Shown here piece by piece: positions 18,431-27,040 of a DNA stretch of 64,000 nt. Each line of letters opens with the position of its first letter. The first letter of the stretch is position 1. A model generated the notes under the pieces. The model was not told the origin of the DNA. It did not search any database and saw nothing but the letters and a program-made list of their open reading frames with translations. The translations under genes and the position numbers were made by a program. Source of the DNA: Xiheicaenibacterium sp046351325 (GTDB lineage Bacteria; Myxococcota_A; Polyangia; Polyangiales; Polyangiaceae); NCBI GenBank assembly GCA_046351325.1, contig JAXLYR010000003.1, positions 496,001-560,000 of the forward strand. The letters run 5' to 3'.

Positions 18431-18992
18431 CGACGAGGTCCTTTCTCTCCACCGAGCGACGCTCGATCCACTCGAGGCTTGCGGCCTCGACGAGCCCGAG
18501 GAAGCCGCGCACGAGGACGCTCGCGCCCGGCGGCGCCTGGAAGGGTAACCCCATGAGCATGCGCTCTGCGAGGGTCGCGCGCACTTGATTGACCACGGCG
18601 GTGAGCTCGGGGTCGACGCCGACGCCCCCTGTCATGAGCGCGATATAACCTTGCGCGTTCTGTTCGACGTAATCCAGATAGCGCTCGAGGCCCCGGGTCA
18701 GGCGCGAGACTGGGTCTCCCTCGTCCTCGACGAGCATCGCTTGGAGCAGCTCGTTCGCGGCCGCGCGCACGACCTCGACGTAGAGCTCGCGCTTCGTCGA
18801 GAAGTAATGAAAGACGAGCCCCTTCGAGACGCCTGCGCGCGTCGCCAGGTCGTCCATCGAGACCTGATCGTAGGTCTTTTCCAGGAAGAGCGCGCGCCCA
18901 CAGGAGAGCAGCTGCTCGCGACGCTCCTCCAGCGACATCCGCTCGCGGGGGCGCGGAGATCGTCGCGGGGCGCGTGCCATCGCCGGCACCAT
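18387..18992 (-). CDS. TetR/AcrR family transcriptional regulator
   Basis: 201-aa regulator. The N-terminal helix-turn-helix (about residues 20-65) shows the family signature: ILSCGRALF-like helix, YDQVSMDDLATRAGVSKGLVFHYFSTKRELY. The C-terminal ligand-binding helical domain has no recognisable specificity. ATG 18992 is taken as start; ATG 18980 is possible. It is divergent from the metal-dependent hydrolase gene at 19080. The 87-base spacer contains a perfect inverted repeat (19031-19045), so it probably represses that gene and itself. Confidence 0.9.
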   Translation of the reverse strand: MVPAMARAPRRSPRPRERMSLEERREQLLSCGRALFLEKTYDQVSMDDLATRAGVSKGLVFHYFSTKRELYVEVVRAAANELLQAMLVEDEGDPVSRLTRGLERYLDYVEQNAQGYIALMTGGVGVDPELTAVVNQVRATLAERMLMGLPFQAPPGASVLVRGFLGLVEAASLEWIERRSVERKDLVDVFVRTLTALFGPR

Positions 18993-19030
18993 ATCAGCTC
19001 TCGACCTCACCGGGCGGGCCTCGTCGGCTA

Positions 19031-19045
19031 TTGACTATCGGTCAA
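19031..19045. promoter_or_regulatory. Inverted repeat, candidate TetR operator
   Basis: TTGAC-TATCG-GTCAA, a perfect 5+5 inverted repeat with a 5-base centre, located between the divergent tetR and metal-dependent hydrolase genes. Its place and size fit autoregulation by the TetR protein; binding is inferred. Confidence 0.5.
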
Positions 19046-19079
19046 CTCGGCACCAAGATTCGAGCTTCGAGGAGGCGGA

Positions 19080-19961
19080 ATGGTCAGCACAGCGGCAGAG
19101 GGGAGTGTGTCTTCGGTCGGTCGCGGGCGTGGGAGCGCGGGGTTGCCCATCACCCCGCGGGCCTTCCCCATCGAACAGATCGGGGCGCATATTCCCAAGC
19201 ATTGGCTCGCAGGCAGCGTCCTCGCGACCCACCTCGCCAATGGCGTGAACCTCTTGTTCCCCGCGGGTGAGCGCTTCTTCGTGCGCAGCGTGCGTCGCTA
19301 CCTGTCGAGCATCGCCGACGACCCCGCATTGATGGAGGCTGTCCGCGGATTCGCCGGGCAAGAGGGGCATCACGCGCGCGCCCACGAGCAGGTCTTCGAG
19401 ATGCTCGAGCAGCAGGGTTATCGGGTAAAACCCTATCTGCGAGTCTACGAGAAGATCGCTTATTCCTTTATCGAGCGCCTCTTCCCACCTGTGCTGCGCC
19501 TATCGGCGACCGCGGCTTGCGAGCATTTCACGGCCATCCTCGCCGAGAACTTCCTGCGTGAGTCGCACGAGGCGACGATGGATCCGGTGCTCCGGCGCCT
19601 GATGACCTGGCACGCCGTCGAGGAGATCGAGCACCGCAGCGTGGCGTTCGACGTGCTCTCACGCGTCGATGATCGGTACTTCGTCCGCATCGCCGGGCTC
19701 GCCGTAGCGTCCGTGATGCTCGCTGGGTTTTGGATCGGCGGGACTGGCTATCTCCTCGCGCAGGAGCCTAGCGTCGTCTCCGTCGTGCGACGCGAGGCCG
19801 CTTCGATGAAGGGGCACCACCCCTTCGGAGAGCGGGTGTTCGGCCGCGGCATAAAGGCCTATCTCGCACGCGGCTTCCACCCGTCCGACAACGCAGCACT
19901 CGACGCGCTGGCGAAGAAGGCGCTCGCCGAGATTCAGCAGGATATGGGTTTAACGTCGTAG
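19080..19961 (+). CDS. Predicted metal-dependent hydrolase (PF10118 type)
   Basis: 293-aa protein of the family named predicted metal-dependent hydrolase, a ferritin-like helical fold with carboxylate/His ligands. Ligand-like motifs: FAGQEGHHARAHE (about 97-109), AACEHFTAILAENF (about 145-158) and WHAVEEIEHRSVAFD (about 179-193). The pattern of Glu plus ExxH motifs suggests a dinuclear metal site, possibly an oxygenase/desaturase rather than a hydrolase. A hydrophobic helix near 208-228 may attach it to the membrane. The ATG is preceded by GGAGG with ideal spacing. It is divergent from tetR, an association common for this family, and its 3' end overlaps the convergent CAP gene by 28 bases. 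Confidence 0.82.
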   Translation: MVSTAAEGSVSSVGRGRGSAGLPITPRAFPIEQIGAHIPKHWLAGSVLATHLANGVNLLFPAGERFFVRSVRRYLSSIADDPALMEAVRGFAGQEGHHARAHEQVFEMLEQQGYRVKPYLRVYEKIAYSFIERLFPPVLRLSATAACEHFTAILAENFLRESHEATMDPVLRRLMTWHAVEEIEHRSVAFDVLSRVDDRYFVRIAGLAVASVMLAGFWIGGTGYLLAQEPSVVSVVRREAASMKGHHPFGERVFGRGIKAYLARGFHPSDNAALDALAKKALAEIQQDMGLTS

Positions 19962-21157
19962 GTGATATCGCCGCCCGAGAGCGAGCCGATCGTCACGCGA
20001 TAGGTCTTGCCAGCCTCGGCTTGCCAGCCGCTCGGGACCCAGGAAATGGCATATTGGCCGAAGCCCTGGGAGAGCGTGCGAATCGTGACCGCGAGCGGCG
20101 TGTTGTCGTCGACGCGCACGACGCTGACAGTAGCGTTGGCGATCGCCGAGTCGTTGCCGTGGAAGGTCCAAGTCCACTGCGCGACCGTCAACGGCACATA
20201 GCCCTGATTCGGGACGGCGACCCAAGCGGGGAAGGGACCCTGACCCGAGCTGCCGAAGACGGCTAGACACTCGGCGCGCCCGTACGTGCCCCCGCCCTCC
20301 CAATAGCCGATGCCGACAGGGCCGAGCGGCGGATTGACGATCCACCGGCGGTGACCCATCGTCGTCTCGTTGCCGTTGTCCTCGATGAACTGGTCAATCG
20401 AGTCGGCGGGGCCGTTGCCCCAAGCGATGTTGCTCATGCCCGCGCCCTGTGCGCCCTCTGCCGTGTAGCACTTGCTCGTAGCCGGCGGGCTGTGGGGGCT
20501 CTCTGGCATACCGAAGTTCCACCAGGACTCGAGGTTCGCGCACTTCTGATCGATGGCGTTCAGCCCGGGGTCGTCGAAGGTCGGCCCGAGGCCCGAGAGC
20601 CAACGATATAGGTTGATTCGCGTTAAAGTATCATCGAGCCCGCCCTGGGAGAGCGTGCCGGCGTCGCACTCTGCGCCCGACGACGAGAACGGGCTCGGGT
20701 CGGTGACGACGTGGCCCGCGGCCCATTGATCACAAACCTCGGCCGAGGTTCGCACCGACGGATCTCCAGGGTCGACTGGGCTGCAGCTACCACCTTGATC
20801 GACGAAGCCGGGGTCGCAGACGCAGGTCTCCGTCGCGAGATCGCAGTGCTCGTTGGCCGCGCATTGCACGGCGCACATCGGCCCGCCTGTCGAGGTCGAC
20901 GTCGTGGTCGACGTGGTCGTGTCGCCGGTGCCCGTCGTCGTCGTCGCGTCGCCGCCAGCGCCGCCCGACCCGGGGCCGGGCCCCGTGCTCGGCCCGGGGC
21001 CGCTCGCGCCATTCGGCAGCGAGCCGCCGTTGCTGGATTGCGTTCCCCCGGCGCCGCCGATCTCGAACTCGTCCGCGCCGGTGATCAGGTTGCAGCCGGC
21101 GATCAGCGGCAAGAGCGCTGGGACGACTCGCTTCACATACCCACCCAAGCCAACCAT
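19934..21157 (-). CDS. CAP/SCP-domain lipoprotein with Thr-rich linker
   Basis: 407-aa predicted lipoprotein. The signal peptide RVVPALLPLIAGC has its lipobox near Cys22. A long Gly/Ser/Pro then Thr-rich linker (about 35-95) is followed by an EGF-like Cys cluster (CAVQCAANEHCDLATETCVC) and a CAP (SCP/PR-1) domain: TRINLYRWLSGLGP, CANLESWW and MGHRRWIVNPPLGPVGIGYW. A C-terminal 110-residue beta domain resembles a carbohydrate-binding or Ig-like module. CAP proteins are secreted; their bacterial roles are mostly unknown. ATG 21157 is given; a GTG at 21136 with a better ribosome binding site would give the shorter signal peptide. Confidence 0.8.
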   Translation of the reverse strand: MVGLGGYVKRVVPALLPLIAGCNLITGADEFEIGGAGGTQSSNGGSLPNGASGPGPSTGPGPGSGGAGGDATTTTGTGDTTTSTTTSTSTGGPMCAVQCAANEHCDLATETCVCDPGFVDQGGSCSPVDPGDPSVRTSAEVCDQWAAGHVVTDPSPFSSSGAECDAGTLSQGGLDDTLTRINLYRWLSGLGPTFDDPGLNAIDQKCANLESWWNFGMPESPHSPPATSKCYTAEGAQGAGMSNIAWGNGPADSIDQFIEDNGNETTMGHRRWIVNPPLGPVGIGYWEGGGTYGRAECLAVFGSSGQGPFPAWVAVPNQGYVPLTVAQWTWTFHGNDSAIANATVSVVRVDDNTPLAVTIRTLSQGFGQYAISWVPSGWQAEAGKTYRVTIGSLSGGDITYDVKPISC

Positions 21158-21221
21158 GCTGCCATCTTAACGGACAATCGACAGCCCAGTTTCGCCGAAG
21201 TGGCTAGTCTATTGTCTTCTT

Positions 21222-22952
21222 TTATTGGGGATTTTTCCGGAGACTCAGGGGCGTTCGTACCTCGCCGCACCTCGCGTTGCCGATCGTGATGGTCAATTCA
21301 CCTGAGCCCCGGATGATCCAGGTTAGTCGGTGCCGCGTATGCTCGTTCGTCGAGCGCGCGAGCGACGGGCTCGTCGACCGATCGTTGCCACCCCAACCCG
21401 ACAGGTGCCCGACGAGCTCGACGTTGTTGCCCGCGAGCAGGCTCATCGCAGGGTCGAGCTCGAGCCGCGCGCGCAGCGGGTCCGCGAACTCACGGACCTT
21501 CGCCGAGCCCAAGAAGTACGTAGGCAGATAGCCCTCGTTCGAGACGACGAGCTCGACGCGATAGAGGTCTCCCTCGAGCGGCTCGACCTTGGGCTTGTCG
21601 ACCGTGACGCGCGGGGCGAGCGCCGCGAGCCGCAAGAACAAGCGAGTTTGGGCGTCGCAGACCTCGGCCAGGCGCTCGAGCGGCGGGTTCCAAATACCGA
21701 TGAGTGGATCGTAGCCCCCGACCTCGACGTCCCCGAGCTGAGGATGATGGAAGTGTCGCCAAGCTCCGACGATGCGGCCTCGGTTGTGGTCTCTGTCCCA
21801 CGCCGCGATCTTCAGGATGTCAGCGCGACCCGTGCGCTCCTCGTAGTTCTTGATGAAGGGGCGCTTCACCTCGAAGCCTACCTGCTTGAAGAAGTCCCAT
21901 ATCTCACAGACGAACCCGATCGCGCCGCGCTCGACATAAGCATAGTTCGCGAGCTCGCCGTGGAGCGGCTTCTCCGGTTCGTAGGTGAACTCCTGAAATC
22001 CGCTGACAGTGGGGTAACCGACTAGCTCGTCCGCCCAGGCCTCGAGCTGGCGGAACACAGCGGCGTCGAGCGCATCCATCTTGGTGTCGGGCTTGTCGTT
22101 GAGCGGCCGGATATAGACGCCGCCGAACGTGTGCATGCACTCCCACAAGAAGATGTTCGGTCGCTTCGCCGTGAACTCGATGACCGCGCGCGACTCGGGC
22201 TCGCTGCCCGGATAAGGGCCGGCGCCAGCCTGCTCGGGCTCTGCGCGCCAGTCGGACGGGTAGTTCCTATTGAGGTCTACCTCGGTGTCGGACAGATAAT
22301 AGGGCGCCGGGATCTCGAAGCCGTCGAAGCCCTCGATGAAGCCCTCGGGGTAGAGTTTGTAATAGGGGCCAGCGTCCTCGACGCGGCGGGGCAACATGAC
22401 ACCAGGGAACTCGCTGCTCGCGACGAAGTCACCAGTCGGGTCGACTTTGCGCATGAGGAGCGAGGCGCCGTCGCCGTCGACGTCATCGTGTCGCCAATAG
22501 GCGCCGCGGTCGCCGCGACGATGGTCGCGTGGGTTGCTCCTGACGAAGTGCCGCCTGCGCAGCACGCGCTCCGCGCCGTCCGGGCACATGCGCGGCAACA
22601 CATAAAAGAGCACGTCGCGCGCGAGCCAGCTGCGGACGTGCTCCGGCAGATCCGCTGCGCGACCGCCCGCGTGCGCCGCTATCAGGGCCTCGGCGACGGC
22701 GAGGCACACGCTCGAGCCCGAGAGCTCGGAGGCATGGATATTCCCGTCGATCCACGCTGCGGGCCGCACGCGATTCGGCTCGCGGCCGATGGTCAAGAGC
22801 CAGACGTCGCGGCCCTCCTCCGACTTCGCGAGGGACTCGAGGTGCACGAGCTCGGGAGCCGCGTCGGCCCACGCGTGGACCTGCCGCGTGAGCTCGTCGT
22901 AGGTGAGGAACCGCTCGCGAAAACCCAGATAGAGCGCGCCGAGATCGATCAC
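21222..22952 (-). CDS. M14 zinc carboxypeptidase family protein
   Basis: 576-aa zinc carboxypeptidase. The metal ligands of the M14 family are visible: His73 and Glu76 in NIHASE, and His274 in CMHTFGG; the catalytic Glu is probably Glu350 (FVCEIWD). Substrate-binding residues lie in DLNRNYP (226-232). The C-terminal 160 residues are a beta-rich extension. No signal peptide is visible at the ATG, so it appears cytoplasmic despite relatives that are secreted. It lies between genes of unrelated function, 12 bases after the thioesterase gene on the same strand, so both are probably in one transcript. Confidence 0.9.
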   Translation of the reverse strand: MIDLGALYLGFRERFLTYDELTRQVHAWADAAPELVHLESLAKSEEGRDVWLLTIGREPNRVRPAAWIDGNIHASELSGSSVCLAVAEALIAAHAGGRAADLPEHVRSWLARDVLFYVLPRMCPDGAERVLRRRHFVRSNPRDHRRGDRGAYWRHDDVDGDGASLLMRKVDPTGDFVASSEFPGVMLPRRVEDAGPYYKLYPEGFIEGFDGFEIPAPYYLSDTEVDLNRNYPSDWRAEPEQAGAGPYPGSEPESRAVIEFTAKRPNIFLWECMHTFGGVYIRPLNDKPDTKMDALDAAVFRQLEAWADELVGYPTVSGFQEFTYEPEKPLHGELANYAYVERGAIGFVCEIWDFFKQVGFEVKRPFIKNYEERTGRADILKIAAWDRDHNRGRIVGAWRHFHHPQLGDVEVGGYDPLIGIWNPPLERLAEVCDAQTRLFLRLAALAPRVTVDKPKVEPLEGDLYRVELVVSNEGYLPTYFLGSAKVREFADPLRARLELDPAMSLLAGNNVELVGHLSGWGGNDRSTSPSLARSTNEHTRHRLTWIIRGSGELTITIGNARCGEVRTPLSLRKNPQ

Positions 22953-22964
22953 TCGGCGCTTATA

Positions 22965-23465
22965 TCACCCTCGCTGGTTCGCTCGGCGCGCGAGTCGAGT
23001 GCTGCGTCGCTCGGCTGCCGCTGCAGCGAACGCTCGATCCTCGTCCGAGTCGAGCAAGAGCGGCGGGACCCGCGTCGGCTTGCCATGGTCGAGGCTCACG
23101 AAGGTCAGATAGCCCCGTACGCATTGCCATGTACGGCCGGTCCGAGTGTCCTCACCGCGGACGTCGACGAGCACCTCGATCGAAGAACGGAAGGCCGCAG
23201 TGACGCGCGCGGCGAGGCGCACGACCTCGCCCACGCGAATGGGCTCTTCGAAGCTCAAGTCGTCGATCCCGGCCGTCACGCAGATCGCGTTCGTGTAGCG
23301 CTGCACGCAGATCGCCGCGCAGAGATCCATCCAAGCGAGGATCTGTCCGCCGAAGACGGTGCCCAAGGCGTTGGCGTGCGTGGGCAGCACGAACTCGGTC
23401 ATTTCGGCTCGGGATGCGTGCGCGCTGCGCGGCGCGGGTCCCTCGGCATCGGCGGTGGAGGTCAT
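22965..23465 (-). CDS. Acyl-CoA thioesterase, hotdog fold (YciA/ACOT type)
   Basis: 166-aa single hotdog-domain enzyme that hydrolyses acyl-CoA to free acid and CoA. Family features: MTEFVLPTHANALGTVFGGQILAWMD near residues 22-48 (described in two parts, FVLPTHANALG and VFGGQILAWMD), with the catalytic Asp in the latter. Further features are AVTAGIDDLSFEEPIRVG-like strands and a C-terminal GYLTFVSLD. ATG 23465 is chosen over upstream codons because the conserved region begins shortly after. It is divergent from the propeller lipoprotein at 23574 and directly upstream of the M14 peptidase gene. Confidence 0.9.
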   Translation of the reverse strand: MTSTADAEGPAPRSAHASRAEMTEFVLPTHANALGTVFGGQILAWMDLCAAICVQRYTNAICVTAGIDDLSFEEPIRVGEVVRLAARVTAAFRSSIEVLVDVRGEDTRTGRTWQCVRGYLTFVSLDHGKPTRVPPLLLDSDEDRAFAAAAAERRSTRLARRANQRG

Positions 23466-23573
23466 GCTCCGCGGTCGCCCAATCGGGGCGCGGCGGCAAG
23501 CTCCTCCCACAAGCCGTCGTCGCTCGCCTGGACCAAGCGCGATTGTCCTCGTACCGTTCGAAGAGCGGTATCC

Positions 23574-24912
23574 ATGCGCGCCCCTGCTTCACTCTTCAAG
23601 GTCGTTCGCGCCGCGGCGCTCGCGGGCCTCTCTGCGTTGTCGATCTCCTGCGCCGCGAGCGTCGAAGCCACCGGCGACGAGGACACGACCCCGTCGCACA
23701 CACACAAGCATCGGCGCCACAAAGACGGGCCGACCGAAGAGCCGACCGCGCAGTCGTCGAGCAACACGACTGGGCAGGTCGAGACGGTGAAGGGCGGCGC
23801 CATCCACACGCTCTTCCATGACGACTGGTTCGGTGGGGTCACGTTGCTCGGCGTCGACGCGAAGAAGGGGCGCGCCGTCGTTCGATTGGATTCTCCCAGC
23901 CCGCCGCGCCTCAACATCGACTCGATCGACTTGGTCAAAGGGGCGCGCGCCGATCGTTGGTCGGCGTCCGAGCCTCTCGCCAAGAAGGCCATCACGTCGG
24001 GCGCGTTCGCGCCTCTCTCCGAGTCGCTCGACGTCGACGCGGCGCGCTTCGCCAAGCTCTTGCGCACGCTGGGCCCCTGGCATTTGCGGCCGGCGCTCGC
24101 GTCCCCGACGTTCGCCGTGGCGGACTCGGGGGATCGTTTCCTCTACGGCGGCGTGGCGACCGACGGCTCGAATGGCGATTGGCTATTCTCCATTCCGGCC
24201 GGCGCGGACAAACCAGAGCGCGTCGACGGTGGTTTGGCAGCCAGCTATTCGCCTGTGTTCTCTCCGGGTGGCAAGACCGTCGCCTTCGTCGGGTGCACCG
24301 CGTCGCCGTGCGATTACGGTCTCTTCTTCGTCGATGGCGACAACGGCAGGCCCCATCGGGTCGGTAATGTTCGCCACGCGAAGGCTCCAGTCTGGACGAA
24401 GGACGGCGCGAGCGTGCTGGTCGTGGGCGCGCGAGCGAGCGACCGGTGTCTTGTTCAAGGTCGACGCAAAGACCGAAAACACCGAGGCGCTCAGCTGCGT
24501 CTCGGGGCTCGAGGACGTCAGCTTCATTCAGGACCCGGACGGCCGCACCGGCGCGCTCGCGGGCGTTCGCGGACAACCCGGTAAGCAGGTCGTCGAGGTC
24601 TCTTGGGTGCTCTTGGAGAACGGCACCGTGCTCGGACGCGAGACCGTTGACAGAGCTGTAGGCTCGAGCGTGCTCAGCGCGTCGGGGCTCTTGGCTCTAC
24701 CAATGCAGCGCGGCGCGGTCGCCGTCGTCGACCTCACGACGGGCGTGACGACCCTCATCGGCGAGGAGAACGGCTGGTTCTTCGGCTTCGAGGGCGCGCG
24801 CTGGCTCGGCGATCAGCTGGTCCTGCTCCGCAAGAAGGGCGACGACAAAGGCTTCGACATCGTCGCGATCGACGTGCACAAGGTGGCGCGGCGCGATCAG
24901 CCCTGGCTTTGA
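23574..24912 (+). pseudogene. TolB-like beta-propeller lipoprotein, interrupted by a frameshift
   Basis: A gene of about 444 codons if one frameshift is repaired. Frame A (from ATG 23574) has a lipoprotein signal (LAGLSALSISC) and propeller repeats such as SPVFSPGGKTVAFVG and APVWTKDGASVLVVGA. It then enters nonsense after position 24440. The continuation (GVLFKVDAKTENTEAL to VARRDQPWL) lies in the next frame and ends at 24912. The junction is a run of three GCGA units at 24431-24442; two units would restore the frame (A-R-A-T-G-V-L). Either a real slippage mutation, a switchable tract, or a sequencing error. The repaired protein resembles TolB/WD40-like periplasmic propellers; its partner is unknown. 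Confidence 0.8.
24431..24442. repeat. (GCGA)x3 tract at a frameshift
   Basis: Three tandem GCGA units exactly at the point where the propeller lipoprotein changes frame. One unit fewer restores a continuous frame from 23574 to 24912. Confidence 0.8.
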
Positions 24913-24921
24913 TAGCCAGGG
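24901..24921. terminator. Hairpin at convergent gene ends
   Basis: CCCTGGC-TTTGATA-GCCAGGG, a perfect 7-bp stem with a 7-base loop that contains the TGA stop (24910-24912) of the propeller gene. It lies between convergent genes and could act in both directions, but no U-run follows, so intrinsic termination is uncertain. Confidence 0.4.
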
Positions 24922-24941
24922 TGTACCGCTAGGGTGTACCG
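24918..24941. repeat. 13-bp period duplication across a stop codon
   Basis: AGGGTGTACCG at 24918-24928 and 24931-24941. The TAG stop of the minus-strand hydrolase gene (24931-24929) lies at the junction of the two copies. Compare the similar duplications at 16985 and 45367. Confidence 0.85.
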
Positions 24942-25858
24942 GTCACGAAGTGACAGCCCTCGCCGAGCGGCGCACCGCATTTGGGCCCTTGGGCGAGTGC
25001 CCATTTGACCAGATCGTCGGCGCGCTCGGTGCCCTCGCAGCAGTGCCCCAAACAGCCCGTGTCGAGGAACTCGACGTGATGACCATTGTGCTGGAGGATC
25101 TCTTCGATCCTGTTCGCGGCGCTCACGATGTAGTCGCGATCACCGCTCCTCGACACGACGAGGCGTCCAGCGACCTTGCACGCCGGAACTTGTGGAGCTT
25201 GATAGACCTGCTCCTCGGTCTCGTTCACACCCCCGCAGAACCATTGAATGCTAGCGAAGATGTCCTGAAAGCGCTTGAAGCCTTGATAGCCGAGGAAGAT
25301 CGCGCCGCCGGAGAAGCCGATAGCGTGTATGCGTGACACGTCCACCGAATAGGCGTTCGCCACGTCGGCGATCGCACCCCTCAGCCATTCGCTTTGGGGC
25401 TCGGAGTGGTCCCAACTGCCGGCTGACCACGTGTTGACCCCGCCCTTGTTGCAGAGCCCACGCGGGCACTCGGGCGCCATGAGAATGAAGTTTCGCCGCC
25501 TCCTCCACACCGGGGTGAAGAAGCGGAGCATGTTGGTGGGCTCTCCCTCGTCGCCGTGGAGGACGACGATGAGCGGGAGAGGCTCGCGTGCGTCGGCGGG
25601 CGCTCCGACCCATGAATAGCTACCGTCATAGTCGCGCCGCTCGACCTGGCCGTGCGGGCCGCCGCTGCCGCAGCTGTCGCTCGTGTCGGGCGAGAGTTGG
25701 CGTGGGTTTGCGCAGGCAATGGGGCGCGCCGAGGGGGGCGGCGAGCTGCTCGTAAAGCTCGGCTCGGCCTCGCTCGAGCGTGTCGAGGAGCACGCGGTGA
25801 TGGAGAGCAGCGCACCCAGGGAGAAGAGGCAGAAGGGTCGGATCGGCATGTCCTCCAT
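24929..25858 (-). CDS. Alpha/beta hydrolase lipoprotein (PHB depolymerase/feruloyl esterase-like)
   Basis: 309-aa predicted lipoprotein with lipobox ALLSITAC (Cys23). The catalytic fold begins with PLIVVLHGDEG (about 95-105). The nucleophile elbow is GFSGGA with Ser183; the acid probably lies in SRSGDRDYIV and the catalytic His in LDTGCLGHCCEG. Three or more Cys pairs suggest an extracytoplasmic, disulfide-stabilised enzyme of the esterase/PHB-depolymerase-like (LpqC) class. Substrate unknown. ATG 25858 (MEDMPIRPF) is given; ATG 25849 is possible. It is divergent from the polysaccharide deacetylase gene and convergent with the interrupted propeller gene. Confidence 0.82.
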   Translation of the reverse strand: MEDMPIRPFCLFSLGALLSITACSSTRSSEAEPSFTSSSPPPSARPIACANPRQLSPDTSDSCGSGGPHGQVERRDYDGSYSWVGAPADAREPLPLIVVLHGDEGEPTNMLRFFTPVWRRRRNFILMAPECPRGLCNKGGVNTWSAGSWDHSEPQSEWLRGAIADVANAYSVDVSRIHAIGFSGGAIFLGYQGFKRFQDIFASIQWFCGGVNETEEQVYQAPQVPACKVAGRLVVSRSGDRDYIVSAANRIEEILQHNGHHVEFLDTGCLGHCCEGTERADDLVKWALAQGPKCGAPLGEGCHFVTGTP

Positions 25859-25927
25859 TGCTTCTACCCACTCGCGGCGGTCGCGGCATGACTGGGCGAT
25901 GTCACGCTTCCAAGTCGACGCGGCGAC

Positions 25928-27031
25928 ATGGGAACACTCCATCGAGCCGCGCGCGCGGCGACGGCTGCGTTTTGTCTCGCCGTCGGCGCATCGGGTTGCG
26001 TTGCCACGAGCCACCCTCCGGTCCTCGCGCCGCCGCGCCCCGTCGAGTCGCTCATCCTCCACGAGCTCGATAAGAGCCCCAACGAGAGCGAAGCGCCCAA
26101 TTCACCTGGAAGCGAGCTCGAGACCAGCGCGGTCACCGACGCGCCCGGCGTACCCGCGGCGCTCGTCGAGGGGCCCGCGATTCAGGCCTCGCGTGCGTGC
26201 GAGCTCCCCCTGACGATCGATCGCGAGTCGCCGAGAAAATCGAAGATCGCGACGCTCACGTTCGACGACGGCCCGCGGCTCGGCGCGACTGGGCAGATCC
26301 TCGACAAGCTCGCGGCTCACCATTGGTCCGGGACCTTCTTCGTAGTCGGCAAAGCCATCAATCGCCGCACGTACCGCTTGATCCAGCGGATGGTCGCCGA
26401 GGGCCACGAGGTCGGGCTTCATAGCTATAACCATGATGTAGAAATGGCGACGTTCGGGACCCCTGCGGTCTCGCGCGAGTACATCCTCGGGGAGCACGTC
26501 GTCACGCGCGCCCTCGTGGATCTCTCGATGGTCGCGACCTCCGAGGAGGACTTCGACGCGCTCTTCGAGCGAGTGCTCGAGAAGAAGCCGTTCACCTTCC
26601 TCTCGGACGCTGCCCTCGTCACCGAGCACGAGGCTGTCGAGCGGCGCGCGCGCGAGGTCCTCGCCGAGCGAGGCTTCACCGATCACGCAGCGCAGATACG
26701 GTTCTCGCGCCCACCCGGCGGCGGCCCGTTCTTGTCGGCCCACCACGGCGCCGCGCGAGGCCTTTATGAGGGAGTGCTCGAGGGACTCGGTTACACGAAT
26801 GTCCTCTGGCACGGAGCTTCGGGTGACACCGTCGACGGGCATTTCCACGATGTCCCGTATTTGGCTGGGAACACGCTCGCCGCGGGCCGCCACGGTGGGA
26901 TCGTCCTCTTGCACGACTCGATCGATCAGAGGGCCCTCTCCGCTGCGTTCGAGGGGCTCGCGGCCGAGAACGTCACGGTGCTCGGACTGTCGGATTGGAT
27001 CGAGACCTCGCTCTGTCACGCTTCGGAGTAG
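25928..27031 (+). CDS. Polysaccharide deacetylase lipoprotein (NodB homology domain)
   Basis: 367-aa predicted lipoprotein with lipobox VGASGC (Cys24). The NodB domain (about 105-360) has motif 1 TFDDGP (111-116) with catalytic Asp and metal Asp, and motif 2 HSYNHD (165-170) supplying two metal His ligands. Later come SRPPGGGPF (motif 3) and VLLHD (motif 5). Between motifs 2 and 3 there is an insert of about 90 residues rich in acidic residues. The family removes N- or O-acetyl groups from cell-wall or capsular polysaccharides; here it should act in the periplasm or at the surface. The ECF sigma gene begins 9 bases downstream, so the two may be read together. Confidence 0.9.
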   Translation: MGTLHRAARAATAAFCLAVGASGCVATSHPPVLAPPRPVESLILHELDKSPNESEAPNSPGSELETSAVTDAPGVPAALVEGPAIQASRACELPLTIDRESPRKSKIATLTFDDGPRLGATGQILDKLAAHHWSGTFFVVGKAINRRTYRLIQRMVAEGHEVGLHSYNHDVEMATFGTPAVSREYILGEHVVTRALVDLSMVATSEEDFDALFERVLEKKPFTFLSDAALVTEHEAVERRAREVLAERGFTDHAAQIRFSRPPGGGPFLSAHHGAARGLYEGVLEGLGYTNVLWHGASGDTVDGHFHDVPYLAGNTLAAGRHGGIVLLHDSIDQRALSAAFEGLAAENVTVLGLSDWIETSLCHASE

Positions 27032-27040
27032 AAGCGAGGT

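Noticed and set aside
22131..23573. Long upstream in-frame extension of the propeller lipoprotein
   Set aside because: It runs antisense to the thioesterase and M14 genes; the real gene starts at ATG 23574 with a lipoprotein signal peptide.
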